Shown one piece after another: positions 29,387-38,437 of a stretch of DNA of 64,000 bases. The notes beneath the pieces are model-generated. The model was not told the DNA's origin and did not search any database. It was given only the letters and a program-made list of their open reading frames with translations. The position numbers and the translations under genes were made by a program. Source of the stretch: Candidatus Pseudomonas phytovorans (lineage in GTDB: Bacteria; Pseudomonadota; Gammaproteobacteria; Pseudomonadales; Pseudomonadaceae). Every line of letters begins with the position of its first letter. Position 1 is the first letter of the stretch. Location of the stretch: contig CP119325.1 in assembly GCA_029202525.1 (NCBI GenBank), positions 1,400,001-1,464,000 of the forward strand, read 5' to 3'.

Positions 29387-31054
29387 ATGCGTATTGTCCC
29401 GTTCCAGTACCTTGCTCTCGCCGCCGCGATCCTGAGCTGTTCCTCGGTTTATGCCGCCACGCTGGAGGGCGGCGCGGTGGCTGCACCCGATCAATATGGT
29501 GCACAGGTAGCCGCCGACATTCTGAAAAAGGGCGGCAACGCGGTTGACGCCGCAGTGGCGACTGCCTTCACCCTGGCGGTGACCTACCCGGAGGCCGGCA
29601 ACATCGGCGGTGGCGGGTTCATGACCCTGTTCGTCGACGGCAAGCCCTACTTCCTCGACTACCGCGAAGTCGCGCCGAAGGCCGCTACACGCAACATGTA
29701 CCTGGACGACAAGGGCGAAGTCATTGAAAACCTCAGCCTGGTCGGGGTACGCGCCGCGGGTGTGCCCGGTACGGTGATGGGCCTGTGGGAGGCGCACCAG
29801 AAGTTCGGCAAGCTGCCCTGGAGCGAGCTGCTGACCCCGGCCATCGGCTATGCGAAAAACGGCTTCAAGGTGGCTGAAAAACAGTACCAGTACCGCAACG
29901 ATGCCCAAGGCATGTTCAAGACGGCGACCAACTTCAACGACTACTTCGGCAATATGAAGGTCGGCGAGCTGTTCAAACAGCCAGAAATGGCCCAGACCCT
30001 GGAGCGCATCGCCGACAAGGGCGTGAGCGAGTTCTACCAGGGCAAGACCGCCGACTTGCTGGTGGCGCAGATGCAGGCAGACAAGGGCCTGATCACCAAA
30101 GAAGACTTGAAGGATTACAAAGCCGTATGGCGTGAGCCGATGGCCGTAAGCTGGCGCGGCAACGTGGTCTACACCGCGCCACCACCGAGCTCTGGCGGTG
30201 TTGCCCTGGCCCAGCTGTTGGGCATCAAGGAAGACCGCGCGGCGGACTTCAAGGGGGTGGCGCACAACTCTGCGCAGTACATCCACCTGTTGGCCGAGAT
30301 CGAGAAGCGGGTGTTCGCCGACCGCGCCGATTACCTCGGCGACCCGGCCTTCACCAAGGTGCCTGTGGATAAGCTGGTGGCCAAGGACTACCTGGCCAAG
30401 CGCGCCGCGCAGGTCAACCCTAAGGCCATCTCCGACACCGACAAGGTCAAGCCGGGCCTTGAGCCGCACCAGACCACGCACTTCTCGATCGTGGACAAGC
30501 AAGGCAACGCGGTCAGCAACACCTACACCCTCAACCTCGACTACGGCAGTGGCGTAGTGGTGAAGGGCGCAGGCTTCCTGCTCAACGACGAGATGGACGA
30601 CTTCAGCGCCAAGCCAGGGGCGGCGAATGCCTTTGGTGTCGTGGGCGGGGATGCCAACGCGATCGAACCGGGCAAGCGCATGCTGTCATCGATGAGCCCC
30701 AGCCTGATGACCCGTGATGGCAAGGTCGAGTTGGTCATTGGTACCCCGGGTGGCTCGCGGATTTTCACCTCGATCTTCCAGGTGATGAACAACCTGTACG
30801 ACTACGATATGCCGCTGGCCAAGGCGGTGGCGGCGCAGCGGGTGCACCATCAGTTGCTGCCCAAGGACACCATCTACTTTGACGCCTATGCGCCGTTGAC
30901 CGGGCCGGTGGCTGATGATTTGAAGAAGATGGGCTATGTGCTGGAGGACCAGGGCTGGGAGATGGGCGATATTCAGGCGATCCGGGTGGATGGGGCGAAG
31001 CTTGAGACTGCTTCCGATCCGCGTGGGCGTGGGGTGGGGATGATCGTCAAGTAA
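29387..31054 (+). CDS. ggt: Gamma-glutamyltransferase (periplasmic)
   Basis: The enzyme cleaves the gamma-glutamyl bond of glutathione and transfers or hydrolyses it in the periplasm. The 555-residue precursor has a signal peptide ending near VYA-AT (residue 23). The autocatalytic site lies in HQTTHFSIVD, with Thr363 the expected N-terminal nucleophile of the small subunit. The downstream glycine-rich pocket is LSSMSPSLMTRDGK and then GTPGGSRI. AAGGAAG sits before the ATG at 29387; an earlier in-frame start at 29324 would lose the signal peptide pattern. The gene ends just before a REP pair. Confidence 0.94.
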   Translation: MRIVPFQYLALAAAILSCSSVYAATLEGGAVAAPDQYGAQVAADILKKGGNAVDAAVATAFTLAVTYPEAGNIGGGGFMTLFVDGKPYFLDYREVAPKAATRNMYLDDKGEVIENLSLVGVRAAGVPGTVMGLWEAHQKFGKLPWSELLTPAIGYAKNGFKVAEKQYQYRNDAQGMFKTATNFNDYFGNMKVGELFKQPEMAQTLERIADKGVSEFYQGKTADLLVAQMQADKGLITKEDLKDYKAVWREPMAVSWRGNVVYTAPPPSSGGVALAQLLGIKEDRAADFKGVAHNSAQYIHLLAEIEKRVFADRADYLGDPAFTKVPVDKLVAKDYLAKRAAQVNPKAISDTDKVKPGLEPHQTTHFSIVDKQGNAVSNTYTLNLDYGSGVVVKGAGFLLNDEMDDFSAKPGAANAFGVVGGDANAIEPGKRMLSSMSPSLMTRDGKVELVIGTPGGSRIFTSIFQVMNNLYDYDMPLAKAVAAQRVHHQLLPKDTIYFDAYAPLTGPVADDLKKMGYVLEDQGWEMGDIQAIRVDGAKLETASDPRGRGVGMIVK

Positions 31055-31061
31055 GCGGCCG

Positions 31062-31176
31062 CCTGTGCCGGCCTCATCGCCGGCAAGCCAGCTCCCACAG
31101 GTTCGGCGCTTCCTTCGAGGCTTGTGCTGTTTCTGTGGGAGCCTGGCTTGCCGGCGATGGGCCGCAAAGCGGCCCC
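31062..31176. repeat. Inverted pair of REP elements (CCGGCAAGCCAGC type)
   Basis: Two REP copies face each other: GCCTGTGCCGGCCTCATCGC with its CCGGCAAGCCAGCTCCCACAGG half, and CTGTGGGAGCCTGGCTTGCC with its CGGCGATGGGCC half. The pair sits between the converging ggt and mcpS genes. The right copy is extended by GGGCCGCAAAGCGGCCCC, a perfect small hairpin. Such pairs can end transcripts or protect mRNA 3' ends. Confidence 0.88.
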
Positions 31177-31189
31177 AGGAATGTTCCGG

Positions 31190-33109
31190 TCAGACGCGGA
31201 ACTGGCTGACCAAGGTCTGCAACTGCCCGCCAAGGCGTGCCAGCTCAACGCTTGCAGACGCCGTCTCGTCACTGGCCGCCGCCGTCTGTTCCGACACATC
31301 ACGCACATTCAGGATACTGCGGCTGATCTCTTCGGCCACGGCACTCTGCTGTTCTGCCGCCGCCGCAATCTGCTGGTTCATCGACTGGATGCTCGACACC
31401 GTAGTGGTGATGCTCTCCAGCGAGGCCCCAGCCTTGCGCGCCAGATCGACGCTGCTGTCGGTCAAGCTACGGCTGCCCTGCATGGCGTTCGCCACTTGCT
31501 GGGTACCATCCTGCAGGCTGGCAATCAGCGCTTCGATTTCTTCGGTGGACTTCTGCGTGCGCTGGGCCAGGCCGCGCACTTCGTCGGCGACCACGGCAAA
31601 ACCACGCCCGGCCTCGCCGGCACGCGCCGCCTCGATCGCCGCGTTTAGCGCCAACAGGTTGGTCTGTTCGGCTACCGATTTGATCACATCCATCACGCTA
31701 CCGATCTTCTTGCTTTCCTGCTGCAACAGGTTCATCGCCTCGGTAGAGCGGTGCATGTCCTCCGCCAGGCGCTCGATCTGGCCAATCGCCTCGCCTACTA
31801 CCCGGTCGCCGGCGCGGGCTTCTTCGTCGGCACCAGTGGCGGCATGCGAGGCCTGCTCGGCATTGCGCGCCACTTCCTGAACGGTGGCGGCCATTTCGTG
31901 CATGGCAGTGGCCACCTGGTCGGTCTCGACCTTCTGGCTGTTGGCGCCGGCACTGGTCTGCTCGGTCACTGCCGACAACTCTTCGGCGGCGCTGGCGATC
32001 TGGGTGACGCCATCGCGGATGCCGCTGATCAGCTCGCGCAGGGTCGTACCCATGCGTGCAATGCCCTGCTGCAGCACACCCAGTTCGTCGCGGCGGGTGA
32101 CCCGCACGTGCTGGGTGAGGTCGCCGCTGGCGATCTTTTCCACCGCTACCAGGGTTTCACGCAGCGGGCCGGTGATCTGGCGGGTGATCAGCACGGCTGC
32201 CAGTACGCCAACCAGCAGTGCCAGCAGGGTAGCGATGGCCTGCAGGCTGCGAGCCTGGGTGCTTTCGATGTCGCGGCGCTGCAGTTGTATCTGGTACAGC
32301 GCATCACTGCGCTTGACGATGTCGGCGCCCTGTACGGTCATTTCGGCGCGGGAGGTGGTGATGTCGGCTACCGCGTCGCGGAATTGGCGTACAGCGTCGC
32401 GGTAGGCCAGTACCGAGCGCTCGAACTGTTGCAGGCGGGTATCTTCGCTTGGCAGCTGGCGTTTGAGGTTGTCGATTTCGACCAGGGCAGCGTCCAGCTG
32501 GCGCAGGGCGGCCTGTTCGTTGGCAGCACTGTTGTCGGCAATGTAGCCGCGCACGTCGATGCGCACCTGCAGTAATTGCTGGCGGGCCTTGCTGATCAGC
32601 AGGTACTGGGCCAGGCGTACGCTGTCGGCCTCCGGACGCGCCATGACTTCCTGGCTGAGGACGTCCATGGCCTGGTCGGCACGGGTGGCCGAACCGTCCA
32701 TGGCAACGCGCGCAGCACGGGTGGCGTCGTAGCCTTGGCGCATCTTGTTCAGCGACACCTTGTAGGCGCTGATGGTTGCGCCCAGTTCATTGAGCAGTTT
32801 GACGTTGTCCGGGCTTTTGAAGGTGCTGGCCAGGTAGGCCTGCTGCTTGCTGAAAGCATCCAGCTTGGTCTGGGTGTTGGCGGCGGCGGCATCGTCGCCG
32901 TTGGCAATCATGTATTGCAGGCGCGCGATGCGCAGGTCGGTCAGGTCTTTGTTGAGCTGGCCGATGTCACCCATCCAGTTGCTGCGGTCGATCAGGCTGC
33001 CCAGGCTGGTCCAGCCGGTCAAGGCCAGCAGGCCGGTGAGGACCAGCACCAGGCCGAAGCCCAGGCCGAGTTTCAGGTTGACGCTGATGTTGGCGAACCA
33101 GCTGTTCAT
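31190..33109 (-). CDS. mcpS: Methyl-accepting chemoreceptor McpS (TCA-intermediate sensor)
   Basis: In P. putida KT2440, McpS binds malate, succinate, fumarate, citrate and related acids and steers chemotaxis. The 639-residue protein has one N-terminal membrane segment (about 13-33), a helical bimodular periplasmic domain (about 45-285), a second membrane segment (about 290-312), a HAMP domain and a signalling domain with the conserved hairpin tip EQTNLLALNAAIEAARAGE. The four arginines I recall as ligand-binding in McpS, R60, R63, R183 and R254, fall at exactly these positions when the ATG at 33109 is used. This fixes both identity and start. Confidence 0.95.
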   Translation of the reverse strand: MNSWFANISVNLKLGLGFGLVLVLTGLLALTGWTSLGSLIDRSNWMGDIGQLNKDLTDLRIARLQYMIANGDDAAAANTQTKLDAFSKQQAYLASTFKSPDNVKLLNELGATISAYKVSLNKMRQGYDATRAARVAMDGSATRADQAMDVLSQEVMARPEADSVRLAQYLLISKARQQLLQVRIDVRGYIADNSAANEQAALRQLDAALVEIDNLKRQLPSEDTRLQQFERSVLAYRDAVRQFRDAVADITTSRAEMTVQGADIVKRSDALYQIQLQRRDIESTQARSLQAIATLLALLVGVLAAVLITRQITGPLRETLVAVEKIASGDLTQHVRVTRRDELGVLQQGIARMGTTLRELISGIRDGVTQIASAAEELSAVTEQTSAGANSQKVETDQVATAMHEMAATVQEVARNAEQASHAATGADEEARAGDRVVGEAIGQIERLAEDMHRSTEAMNLLQQESKKIGSVMDVIKSVAEQTNLLALNAAIEAARAGEAGRGFAVVADEVRGLAQRTQKSTEEIEALIASLQDGTQQVANAMQGSRSLTDSSVDLARKAGASLESITTTVSSIQSMNQQIAAAAEQQSAVAEEISRSILNVRDVSEQTAAASDETASASVELARLGGQLQTLVSQFRV

Positions 33110-33255
33110 GCACGCTCTCCAGAAGTAGTTTTCGCTCGCTTGATCTTCGATCGCAAGGCGTTGTTGTTCTGGATGCCCGCTGACTCGTGCAGGGGTTATC
33201 GGCAATGATTTGGGAAGCTGAAACGCTTTTTCAGCAGATTTGTAACTGGATTATT

Positions 33256-33373
33256 GGGGCTGCTTTGCAGCCCTTCGCTGGCTTGCCCGCTCCCACAGGT
33301 TGATCGTTGCCCTTGAAGTTAGCGCAGTCTCTGTGGGAGCGGGCGTGCCCGCGAAGGGCCGCAAAGCGGCCCC
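33256..33373. repeat. Inverted pair of REP elements (GCTTGCCCGC type)
   Basis: The left copy starts with GGGCTGCTTTGCAGCCC and runs to GCTTGCCCGCTCCCACAGG. The right copy is CTGTGGGAGCGGGCGTGCCC, then GCGAAGGGCCGCAAAGCGGC. It lies between the mcpS 5' region and the 3' end of the metallopeptidase gene, so it may separate those two leftward transcripts. Confidence 0.85.
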
Positions 33374-33381
33374 AATCAGTA

Positions 33382-34281
33382 TCAAAGGTTACGTGCACTG
33401 AAGGTATCGCAGCTGTTCACTTCGCCTTCGGCAAACCCGGCTTTGAACCAGCGCACCCGCTGTGCAGAGGTGCCATGGGTGAACGAGTCTGGCACCACGC
33501 GCCCGCGGCCTTGCTGTTGCAGGCGGTCGTCGCCAATGGCGTTGGCCGCGTTCAGCGCTTCCTCGACGTCACCCGGCTCCAGCCAGTTCAGGCGCTTCTG
33601 TGCCTGGTAGGCCCACACGCCGGCCAGGCAGTCGGCTTGCAGTTCCTGGCGCACCAGCAGGCCGTTGTCGCCCTCCATGCGCTGGCCGTTGCGGCGTGCG
33701 GCATCGACTTTGGCCGAAACGCCCAGCAGGGTCTGCACATGGTGGCCGATTTCGTGGGCGATCACGTAGGCCTGGGCGAAGTCGCCGGCCGCAGCGAAGC
33801 GGGTTTCCATTTCGCGGAAAAACGACATGTCGAGGTAAACCCGCTGGTCCGCCGGGCAGTAGAATGGCCCGACAGCTGCTGAAGCGAAGCCACAGGCCGA
33901 ATTGACCTGGCCACTGAACAGCACCAGCTTGGGGTCGCGGTATTGCTTGCCGGCTTCGGCAAACAGCGCTTTCCAGGTATCCTCGGTGTCGCCCAGCACC
34001 GAGGCAACGAACTCGGCCTGCTGGTCGTTGGCCGGTGGCGCCTTGGCGCCCGTACCACTGGGTGCCGTTTGCTGTTGCTGCTGTTCCATCTGGCCGGTGA
34101 GCTGGCCAAGAATCTGCAACGGGTCCTGCCCGGTGAGCCAGCCGATGCCCACAATCAGCAGAATCGCCCCAAGCCCCAGCCCCTTGCCGCCGCCGAAACG
34201 CATGCCGCCGCCGCCACCGCTGCCACCTTCGCCTCGGGCATCGACCACGTTGTCGCTGCGTCGGCCTTTTCGCCATTCCAT
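33382..34281 (-). CDS. ypfJ: Neutral zinc metallopeptidase (YpfJ family)
   Basis: A 299-residue membrane-anchored putative metalloprotease. A glycine-rich cytoplasmic N-terminus (MEWRKGRRSDNVVDARG and then a Gly run) precedes one membrane segment at about 33-50. A Gln-rich linker follows, then the catalytic domain with zinc motif HEIGHHVQ and the downstream glutamate region RQELQADCLAGVWAY. SACGFASAAVGPFYCP is typical of the YpfJ family. The ATG at 34281 gives the family N-terminus MEWRKG. Its substrate is not known. It is divergent from pcaHG. Confidence 0.88.
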   Translation of the reverse strand: MEWRKGRRSDNVVDARGEGGSGGGGGMRFGGGKGLGLGAILLIVGIGWLTGQDPLQILGQLTGQMEQQQQQTAPSGTGAKAPPANDQQAEFVASVLGDTEDTWKALFAEAGKQYRDPKLVLFSGQVNSACGFASAAVGPFYCPADQRVYLDMSFFREMETRFAAAGDFAQAYVIAHEIGHHVQTLLGVSAKVDAARRNGQRMEGDNGLLVRQELQADCLAGVWAYQAQKRLNWLEPGDVEEALNAANAIGDDRLQQQGRGRVVPDSFTHGTSAQRVRWFKAGFAEGEVNSCDTFSARNL

Positions 34282-34358
34282 GAATGCTCTCCGGAGCGTG
34301 AAACAAGAAGACAAAGATTAGTTCAGGACAGCGGCAGGTGTCAGGCCAAAGTGTTAAC

Positions 34359-34378
34359 CCATAACCATTTGGTTATGG
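34359..34378. promoter_or_regulatory. PcaQ-like LysR operator upstream of pcaHG
   Basis: CCATAACCATTTGGTTATGG is a perfect inverted repeat with nine-base arms and a two-base centre. It contains ATAACC-N4-GGTTAT, nearly identical to the PcaQ box ATAACC-N4-GGTTAA that I recall from Sinorhizobium and Agrobacterium. It ends 103 bases before pcaH, a usual distance for a LysR activator. No pcaQ gene is in the window. Confidence 0.7.
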
Positions 34379-34481
34379 ATCTAGTGGTCTATTTCAATAT
34401 TCAATGCGCGCGACCTGCCGGAAACTGTAAGTCCGCCTGCCACGCCCAGGCGTTCACATAATTCCAAGAGAGGAAACCGGC

Positions 34482-35201
34482 ATGCCCGCCCAGGACAACA
34501 GCCGCTTCGTGATCCGTGATCGCAATTGGCACCCCAAAGCCCTTACGCCTGACTACAAAACATCCATTGCTCGCTCGCCGCGCCAGGCACTGGTCAGCAT
34601 TCCACAGTCGATCAGCGAAACCACTGGTCCGAACTTTTCCCATCTGGGCTTCGGTGCCCACGACCATGACCTGCTGCTGAACTTCAACAACGGTGGCCTG
34701 CCAATCGGTGAGCGCATCATCGTTGCCGGCCGCGTCGTAGACCAGTACGGCAAGCCTGTGCCGAACACCTTGGTGGAGATGTGGCAAGCCAACGCCGGTG
34801 GCCGCTACCGGCACAAGAACGACCGTTACCTGGCACCGCTGGACCCGAATTTTGGTGGTGTCGGCCGCTGCCTGACCGACAGCGATGGCTACTACAGCTT
34901 CCGCACCATCAAGCCGGGCCCGTACCCATGGCGCAACGGCCCGAACGACTGGCGCCCCGCGCACATCCACTTCGGCATCAGTGGCCCGTCGATCGCCACC
35001 AAGCTGATCACCCAGTTGTATTTCGAGGGTGACCCGCTGATCCCGATGTGCCCGATCGTCAAGTCGATCGCCAACCCTGAAGCCGTACAGCAGTTGATCG
35101 CCAAGCTCGACATGAGCAACGCCAACCCGATGGACTGCCTGGCCTACCGCTTCGACATCGTGCTGCGCGGCCAGCGCAAGACCCACTTCGAAAACTGCTG
35201 A
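34482..35201 (+). CDS. pcaH: Protocatechuate 3,4-dioxygenase beta subunit
   Basis: With PcaG it opens the ring of protocatechuate between the hydroxyls to give beta-carboxymuconate, the entry to the beta-ketoadipate pathway. The beta subunit carries the ferric iron. The 239-residue protein has the four iron ligands Tyr109, Tyr148, His161 and His163 (RPAHIHFGISG), matching the P. putida enzyme with one added for the start Met. The fold blocks VVDQYGKPVPNTLVEMWQAN and TDSDGYYSFRTIKPG are present. pcaG follows after 10 bases. Confidence 0.97.
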   Translation: MPAQDNSRFVIRDRNWHPKALTPDYKTSIARSPRQALVSIPQSISETTGPNFSHLGFGAHDHDLLLNFNNGGLPIGERIIVAGRVVDQYGKPVPNTLVEMWQANAGGRYRHKNDRYLAPLDPNFGGVGRCLTDSDGYYSFRTIKPGPYPWRNGPNDWRPAHIHFGISGPSIATKLITQLYFEGDPLIPMCPIVKSIANPEAVQQLIAKLDMSNANPMDCLAYRFDIVLRGQRKTHFENC

Positions 35202-35211
35202 GGAACCCGCC

Positions 35212-35817
35212 ATGCCAATCGAACTGCTGCCGGAAACCCCTTCGCAGACTGCCGGCCCCTACGTGCACATCGGCCTGGCCCTGGAAGCGGCCGGCAACCC
35301 GACCCGTGATCAGGAAATCTGGAACCGCCTGGCCAAGCCAGACGCGCCAGGCGAGCATATTCTGTTGCTTGGACAGGTGTATGACGGTAACGGCCACCTG
35401 GTGCGCGACTCGTTCCTGGAAGTGTGGCAGGCCGACGCCAATGGCGAGTACCAGGATGCCTACAACCTGGAAAACGCCTTCAACAGCTTCGGCCGCACTG
35501 CGACCACCTTCGATGCCGGTGAGTGGACGCTGCACACGGTCAAGCCGGGTGTGGTGAACAACGCTGCCGGCGTGCCAATGGCACCGCACATCAACATCAG
35601 CCTGTTTGCCCGTGGCATCAACATCCACCTGCACACACGCCTGTACTTCGATGACGAGGCTCAAGCCAACGCCAAGTGCCCGGTGCTCAACCTGATCGAG
35701 CAGCCGCAGCGGCGTGAAACCTTGATTGCCACGCGTTGCGAAGTGGACGGTAAGACGGCGTATCGTTTTGATATCCGTATTCAGGGTGAAGGCGAGACGG
35801 TGTTCTTCGACTTCTGA
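35212..35817 (+). CDS. pcaG: Protocatechuate 3,4-dioxygenase alpha subunit
   Basis: The non-iron partner of PcaH, needed for the assembled dioxygenase and part of its active-site wall. The 201-residue protein begins LLPETPSQTAGPYVHIGLAL, the alpha-subunit signature, and keeps the dioxygenase fold (FLEVWQADANGEYQ) without the iron-ligand tyrosine and histidine set. A ribosome site AGGA precedes it. A hairpin terminator follows directly, so pcaHG is a two-gene operon separate from the other pca genes. Confidence 0.97.
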   Translation: MPIELLPETPSQTAGPYVHIGLALEAAGNPTRDQEIWNRLAKPDAPGEHILLLGQVYDGNGHLVRDSFLEVWQADANGEYQDAYNLENAFNSFGRTATTFDAGEWTLHTVKPGVVNNAAGVPMAPHINISLFARGINIHLHTRLYFDDEAQANAKCPVLNLIEQPQRRETLIATRCEVDGKTAYRFDIRIQGEGETVFFDF

Positions 35818-35823
35818 ATGGGC

Positions 35824-35850
35824 CGGGGCTGCCAGGCAGCCCCCGTCTTT
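35824..35850 (+). terminator. Rho-independent terminator after pcaG
   Basis: GGGGCTG and CAGCCCC form a GC-rich stem with a CCAGG loop (extendable by CC/GG), followed by CGTCTTT. It starts 7 bases after the pcaG stop and abuts the end of the converging cupin gene. Confidence 0.7.
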
Positions 35851-36284
35851 CAGCTTTTGACCGGTTTCAGGTCAAAGGCGCCAGGTTGGTATTGGAACAA
35901 CAGGCAATCGGCAGCGGCCGTGCAACCGCTTTCGTGCACCAGATCCGCTGGCAGCTTGTAGTAGCCACCGGCCGGGTATTCGACACGCTTGCCGTTGATC
36001 ACCGCGTAGAATGTTCCGCTCAAAATCACTGTAGGCATCGTCTGGCTGTGCTGGTGCAAGCCGTTGTCAGTGCCTTTCCTGAATTTCACATACGCGGAGT
36101 ACGGGCCGTTGCCGAAGATATCGCCTTCGACATTGGCATAGCTGACGGCGCCATGGGTGTTGGGCACGTCCTGCCATTTCAGGGCAGCGCTATCGGCAAC
36201 CGAAATGGTTTTTTCCGTGGCATGGGCGCCGACTGCAAGGGTGGTGGCGACGACGGCCGCAATGGCCGCGGGCAATGATTTCAT
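35850..36284 (-). CDS. Secreted cupin-domain protein (DUF4437-like)
   Basis: A 144-residue exported protein with a signal peptide cleaved near AHA-TE (residue 22). The rest is a cupin: KFRKGTDNGLHQHSQTMPTVILSGTFYAVINGKRV, in which GLHQHSQ supplies likely metal-binding histidines, and then PAGGYYKLPADLVHESGC. Two cysteines near the end (SGCTAAADCLLF) could form a disulfide in the periplasm. The substrate is unknown. It lies 103 bases downstream of a LysR gene on the same strand, which may control it. Confidence 0.8.
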   Translation of the reverse strand: MKSLPAAIAAVVATTLAVGAHATEKTISVADSAALKWQDVPNTHGAVSYANVEGDIFGNGPYSAYVKFRKGTDNGLHQHSQTMPTVILSGTFYAVINGKRVEYPAGGYYKLPADLVHESGCTAAADCLLFQYQPGAFDLKPVKS

Positions 36285-36387
36285 GATGAAGCTCCTGCGC
36301 TGGATGACGGTGCAGCGCAGATTAATCAATCACTCAACACACAAATACGGCCTGTCTGACGCATAACTTGTGCAGAAATAGCACAAA

Positions 36388-37293
36388 TCACGCCGGCCAT
36401 CTGTCTTGCGCATAGTAAGCCTGAACGTAATCCAGCAACGCACGGACCTTGGGTGCCAGGTAGCGGCTCTGCGGGTAAACGGCGTACAGGGTTCGCGCCG
36501 GCAGCCGCCATTCGCCCAGAACGGGTAACAGGCGCCCGTCCTGCAGGGCGTCCTGCACGATGAAGCGGTCGAAGCTGGCGATGCCCAGCGCACCGATCGC
36601 GGCTGCACGCAACGCCATGGGCGAGTTGGCGCTCAAGCGCCGGGGCATGAGAATTTCCTGTCGCTCGCCCGCGTCGTTGGCCATTTGCAGGCGCTGGGGG
36701 TGCGGCAGTTGGCTGTAACCGAGCAGAGGGTGTCGGGCCAGGTCGGCGGGCGAGGTGGGCGTGCCGTGGCGCTCAAGGTAGCGCGGGGCGGCGACCAGCA
36801 GTACTTCGCTGCTGGCCAGCCTCCGTGCCACCAGGCTTGAATCAGGCAGATGGCGGGTGACCCGCAGACAGACATCCACCTGTTCCTCCAGCAGGTCGAC
36901 GAAGCGGTCGCTGCAGTTGAGTTCGATCTGTAGCTGCGCATGGCGCTCGACGAAGTCTGGCAACCAGCGGCCCAGTTCCAGCTCACCGAAGGCCGTGGAC
37001 ACGCCCAGGCGCAAGGTGCCGGTGGGTTGCTGCTGATGTTCTGACAGCTCGAGGGTCATTGCCTGCATCTGTTCGAGGATCTGCACGCAGTGACGGTAGA
37101 ACAGTGCCCCGGCTTCGGTCACGTGCAGGCGGCGAGTGGTGCGGGTGAGCAGTTGTGTGCCGAGGTGGCGTTCAAGGTGCTTGACCTGGCGTGACAGCAC
37201 AGTATGGGACAGGCCTGCCTGGCTGGCGGCGGCGCTGAAGCTGCCAAGTTCGACGACCCGGCGGAAGGTTTGCATGGCGTTCAACTGGTCCAT
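36388..37293 (-). CDS. LysR-family regulator (CrgA/DmlR subgroup)
   Basis: A 301-residue LysR regulator. Its N-terminus is MDQLNAMQTFRRVVELGSFSA and the recognition helix is SHTVLSRQVKHLERHLGTQL. The effector domain opens with GTLRLGVSTAFGELEL. The ATG at 37293 is used; a GTG two codons earlier, closer to AGGAG, is possible. It differs from PcaQ in sequence style, so I do not assign it to the pcaHG operator. The likely target is the secreted cupin gene just downstream or its own promoter. Confidence 0.85.
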   Translation of the reverse strand: MDQLNAMQTFRRVVELGSFSAAASQAGLSHTVLSRQVKHLERHLGTQLLTRTTRRLHVTEAGALFYRHCVQILEQMQAMTLELSEHQQQPTGTLRLGVSTAFGELELGRWLPDFVERHAQLQIELNCSDRFVDLLEEQVDVCLRVTRHLPDSSLVARRLASSEVLLVAAPRYLERHGTPTSPADLARHPLLGYSQLPHPQRLQMANDAGERQEILMPRRLSANSPMALRAAAIGALGIASFDRFIVQDALQDGRLLPVLGEWRLPARTLYAVYPQSRYLAPKVRALLDYVQAYYAQDRWPA

Positions 37294-37351
37294 CGGCACA
37301 ACGCTCCTGGTGGCGTGCAGCAGAGCCCGTGGGGCCCTGCCGCGACGCAGA

Positions 37352-38437
37352 TCAGCGCCGGACCAGCAGTACGCCGCTTTCCATGTGATGGGTATACGGG
37401 AACTGGTCGAACAGCGCGCAACGCTCGATACGGTGGGTATCTTGCAGTTGGGCGATGTTCAGGGCCAGGGTCTCGGGGTTGCAAGAGATGTACAGAATCC
37501 GCTCGAAACGCCGGGTCAGCTCGCAGGTGTCCGGGTCCATGCCTGCCCGTGGCGGGTCGACAAACACCGTGCCGAAGTCGTAGCTCTTCAGGTCGATGCC
37601 TTCCAGGCGACGGAACGGCCGCACCTCATTCAGCGCCTGGGTCAGCTCTTCGGCCGACAACCGCACCAGACGCACGTTATCCACAGCGTTCTCGTCGAGG
37701 TTGCTCAGCGCGGCATTGACCGAGGTCTTGCTGATTTCGGTAGCCAGCGCTTGGCGCACGCGCGTGGCCAGCGGCAGGGTGAAGTTGCCGTTGCCGCAGT
37801 ACAGCTCCAGCAAATCGTCCTCACGCTCGCCAATGGCCTCGAAGGCCCAGCTCAGCATCTTCTGGTTCACTGCGCCGTTGGGTTGGGTGAACGCGCCTTC
37901 CGGCTGGCGATAGCTGAACACACGGCCAGCCACGTCGAGTTTTTCCACCGCGTAGTCGCGGCCGATCACCAGGCGTTTGCCTTTGGAGCGGCCAATAACG
38001 CTCACGCCCAGTTCTTCGGCCAGTTGCCGCGCGGCCACTTCCCAGGCTTCGTCCAGCGGCCGGTGATAGCACATCGTGATCATCGCGTCGCCGGCCAGGG
38101 TGGTGAGGAACTCCACCTGGAACAGGCGGTTGCCCAGTTCCTCACTGGCCTGCCAGGCCGCTTTCAGGCGCGGCATCAGCGCATTGATGCGCTGGCTGGC
38201 AATGGGGAAATCGTCGATCAGGATCGCCTTGTGCTTGTCGCCCGGGGCGAACATGGCGTAGTGGCGTTGGCCGTCTTCGCGCCACAGGCGGAACTCGGCG
38301 CGCAGGCGGTAGTGCTCACGCGGCGAGTCGAAAACAGCCGGTTCCGGCGCGCCGAATGGCGCCAGCAGCTCGCGCAGCCGGGCCACCTTGGCGTCCAGCT
38401 GGGTGGCGTAAGAGGAGGGGTCGAAAGCAGCACTCAT
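37352..38437 (-). CDS. trmA: tRNA (uracil-54-C5)-methyltransferase
   Basis: TrmA methylates U54 in the T-loop of nearly all tRNAs with SAM. The 361-residue protein matches the family length. It shows GAVNQKMLSWAFEAIG, the SAM motif LLELYCGNGNFTLPLA, motif IV FVDPPRAGMD, and the nucleophile cysteine in ILYISCNPETL. Its start overlaps the end of the purine-permease gene by 4 bases (ATGA), so the two are co-transcribed, permease first. Confidence 0.95.
   Translation of the reverse strand: MSAAFDPSSYATQLDAKVARLRELLAPFGAPEPAVFDSPREHYRLRAEFRLWREDGQRHYAMFAPGDKHKAILIDDFPIASQRINALMPRLKAAWQASEELGNRLFQVEFLTTLAGDAMITMCYHRPLDEAWEVAARQLAEELGVSVIGRSKGKRLVIGRDYAVEKLDVAGRVFSYRQPEGAFTQPNGAVNQKMLSWAFEAIGEREDDLLELYCGNGNFTLPLATRVRQALATEISKTSVNAALSNLDENAVDNVRLVRLSAEELTQALNEVRPFRRLEGIDLKSYDFGTVFVDPPRAGMDPDTCELTRRFERILYISCNPETLALNIAQLQDTHRIERCALFDQFPYTHHMESGVLLVRR

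Noticed and set aside
36388..37293. This LysR gene as the missing PcaQ regulator of pcaHG
   Set aside because: Its sequence style is that of the CrgA/DmlR subgroup, it is on the far side of two other features, and it has nothing linking it to the operator at 34359.
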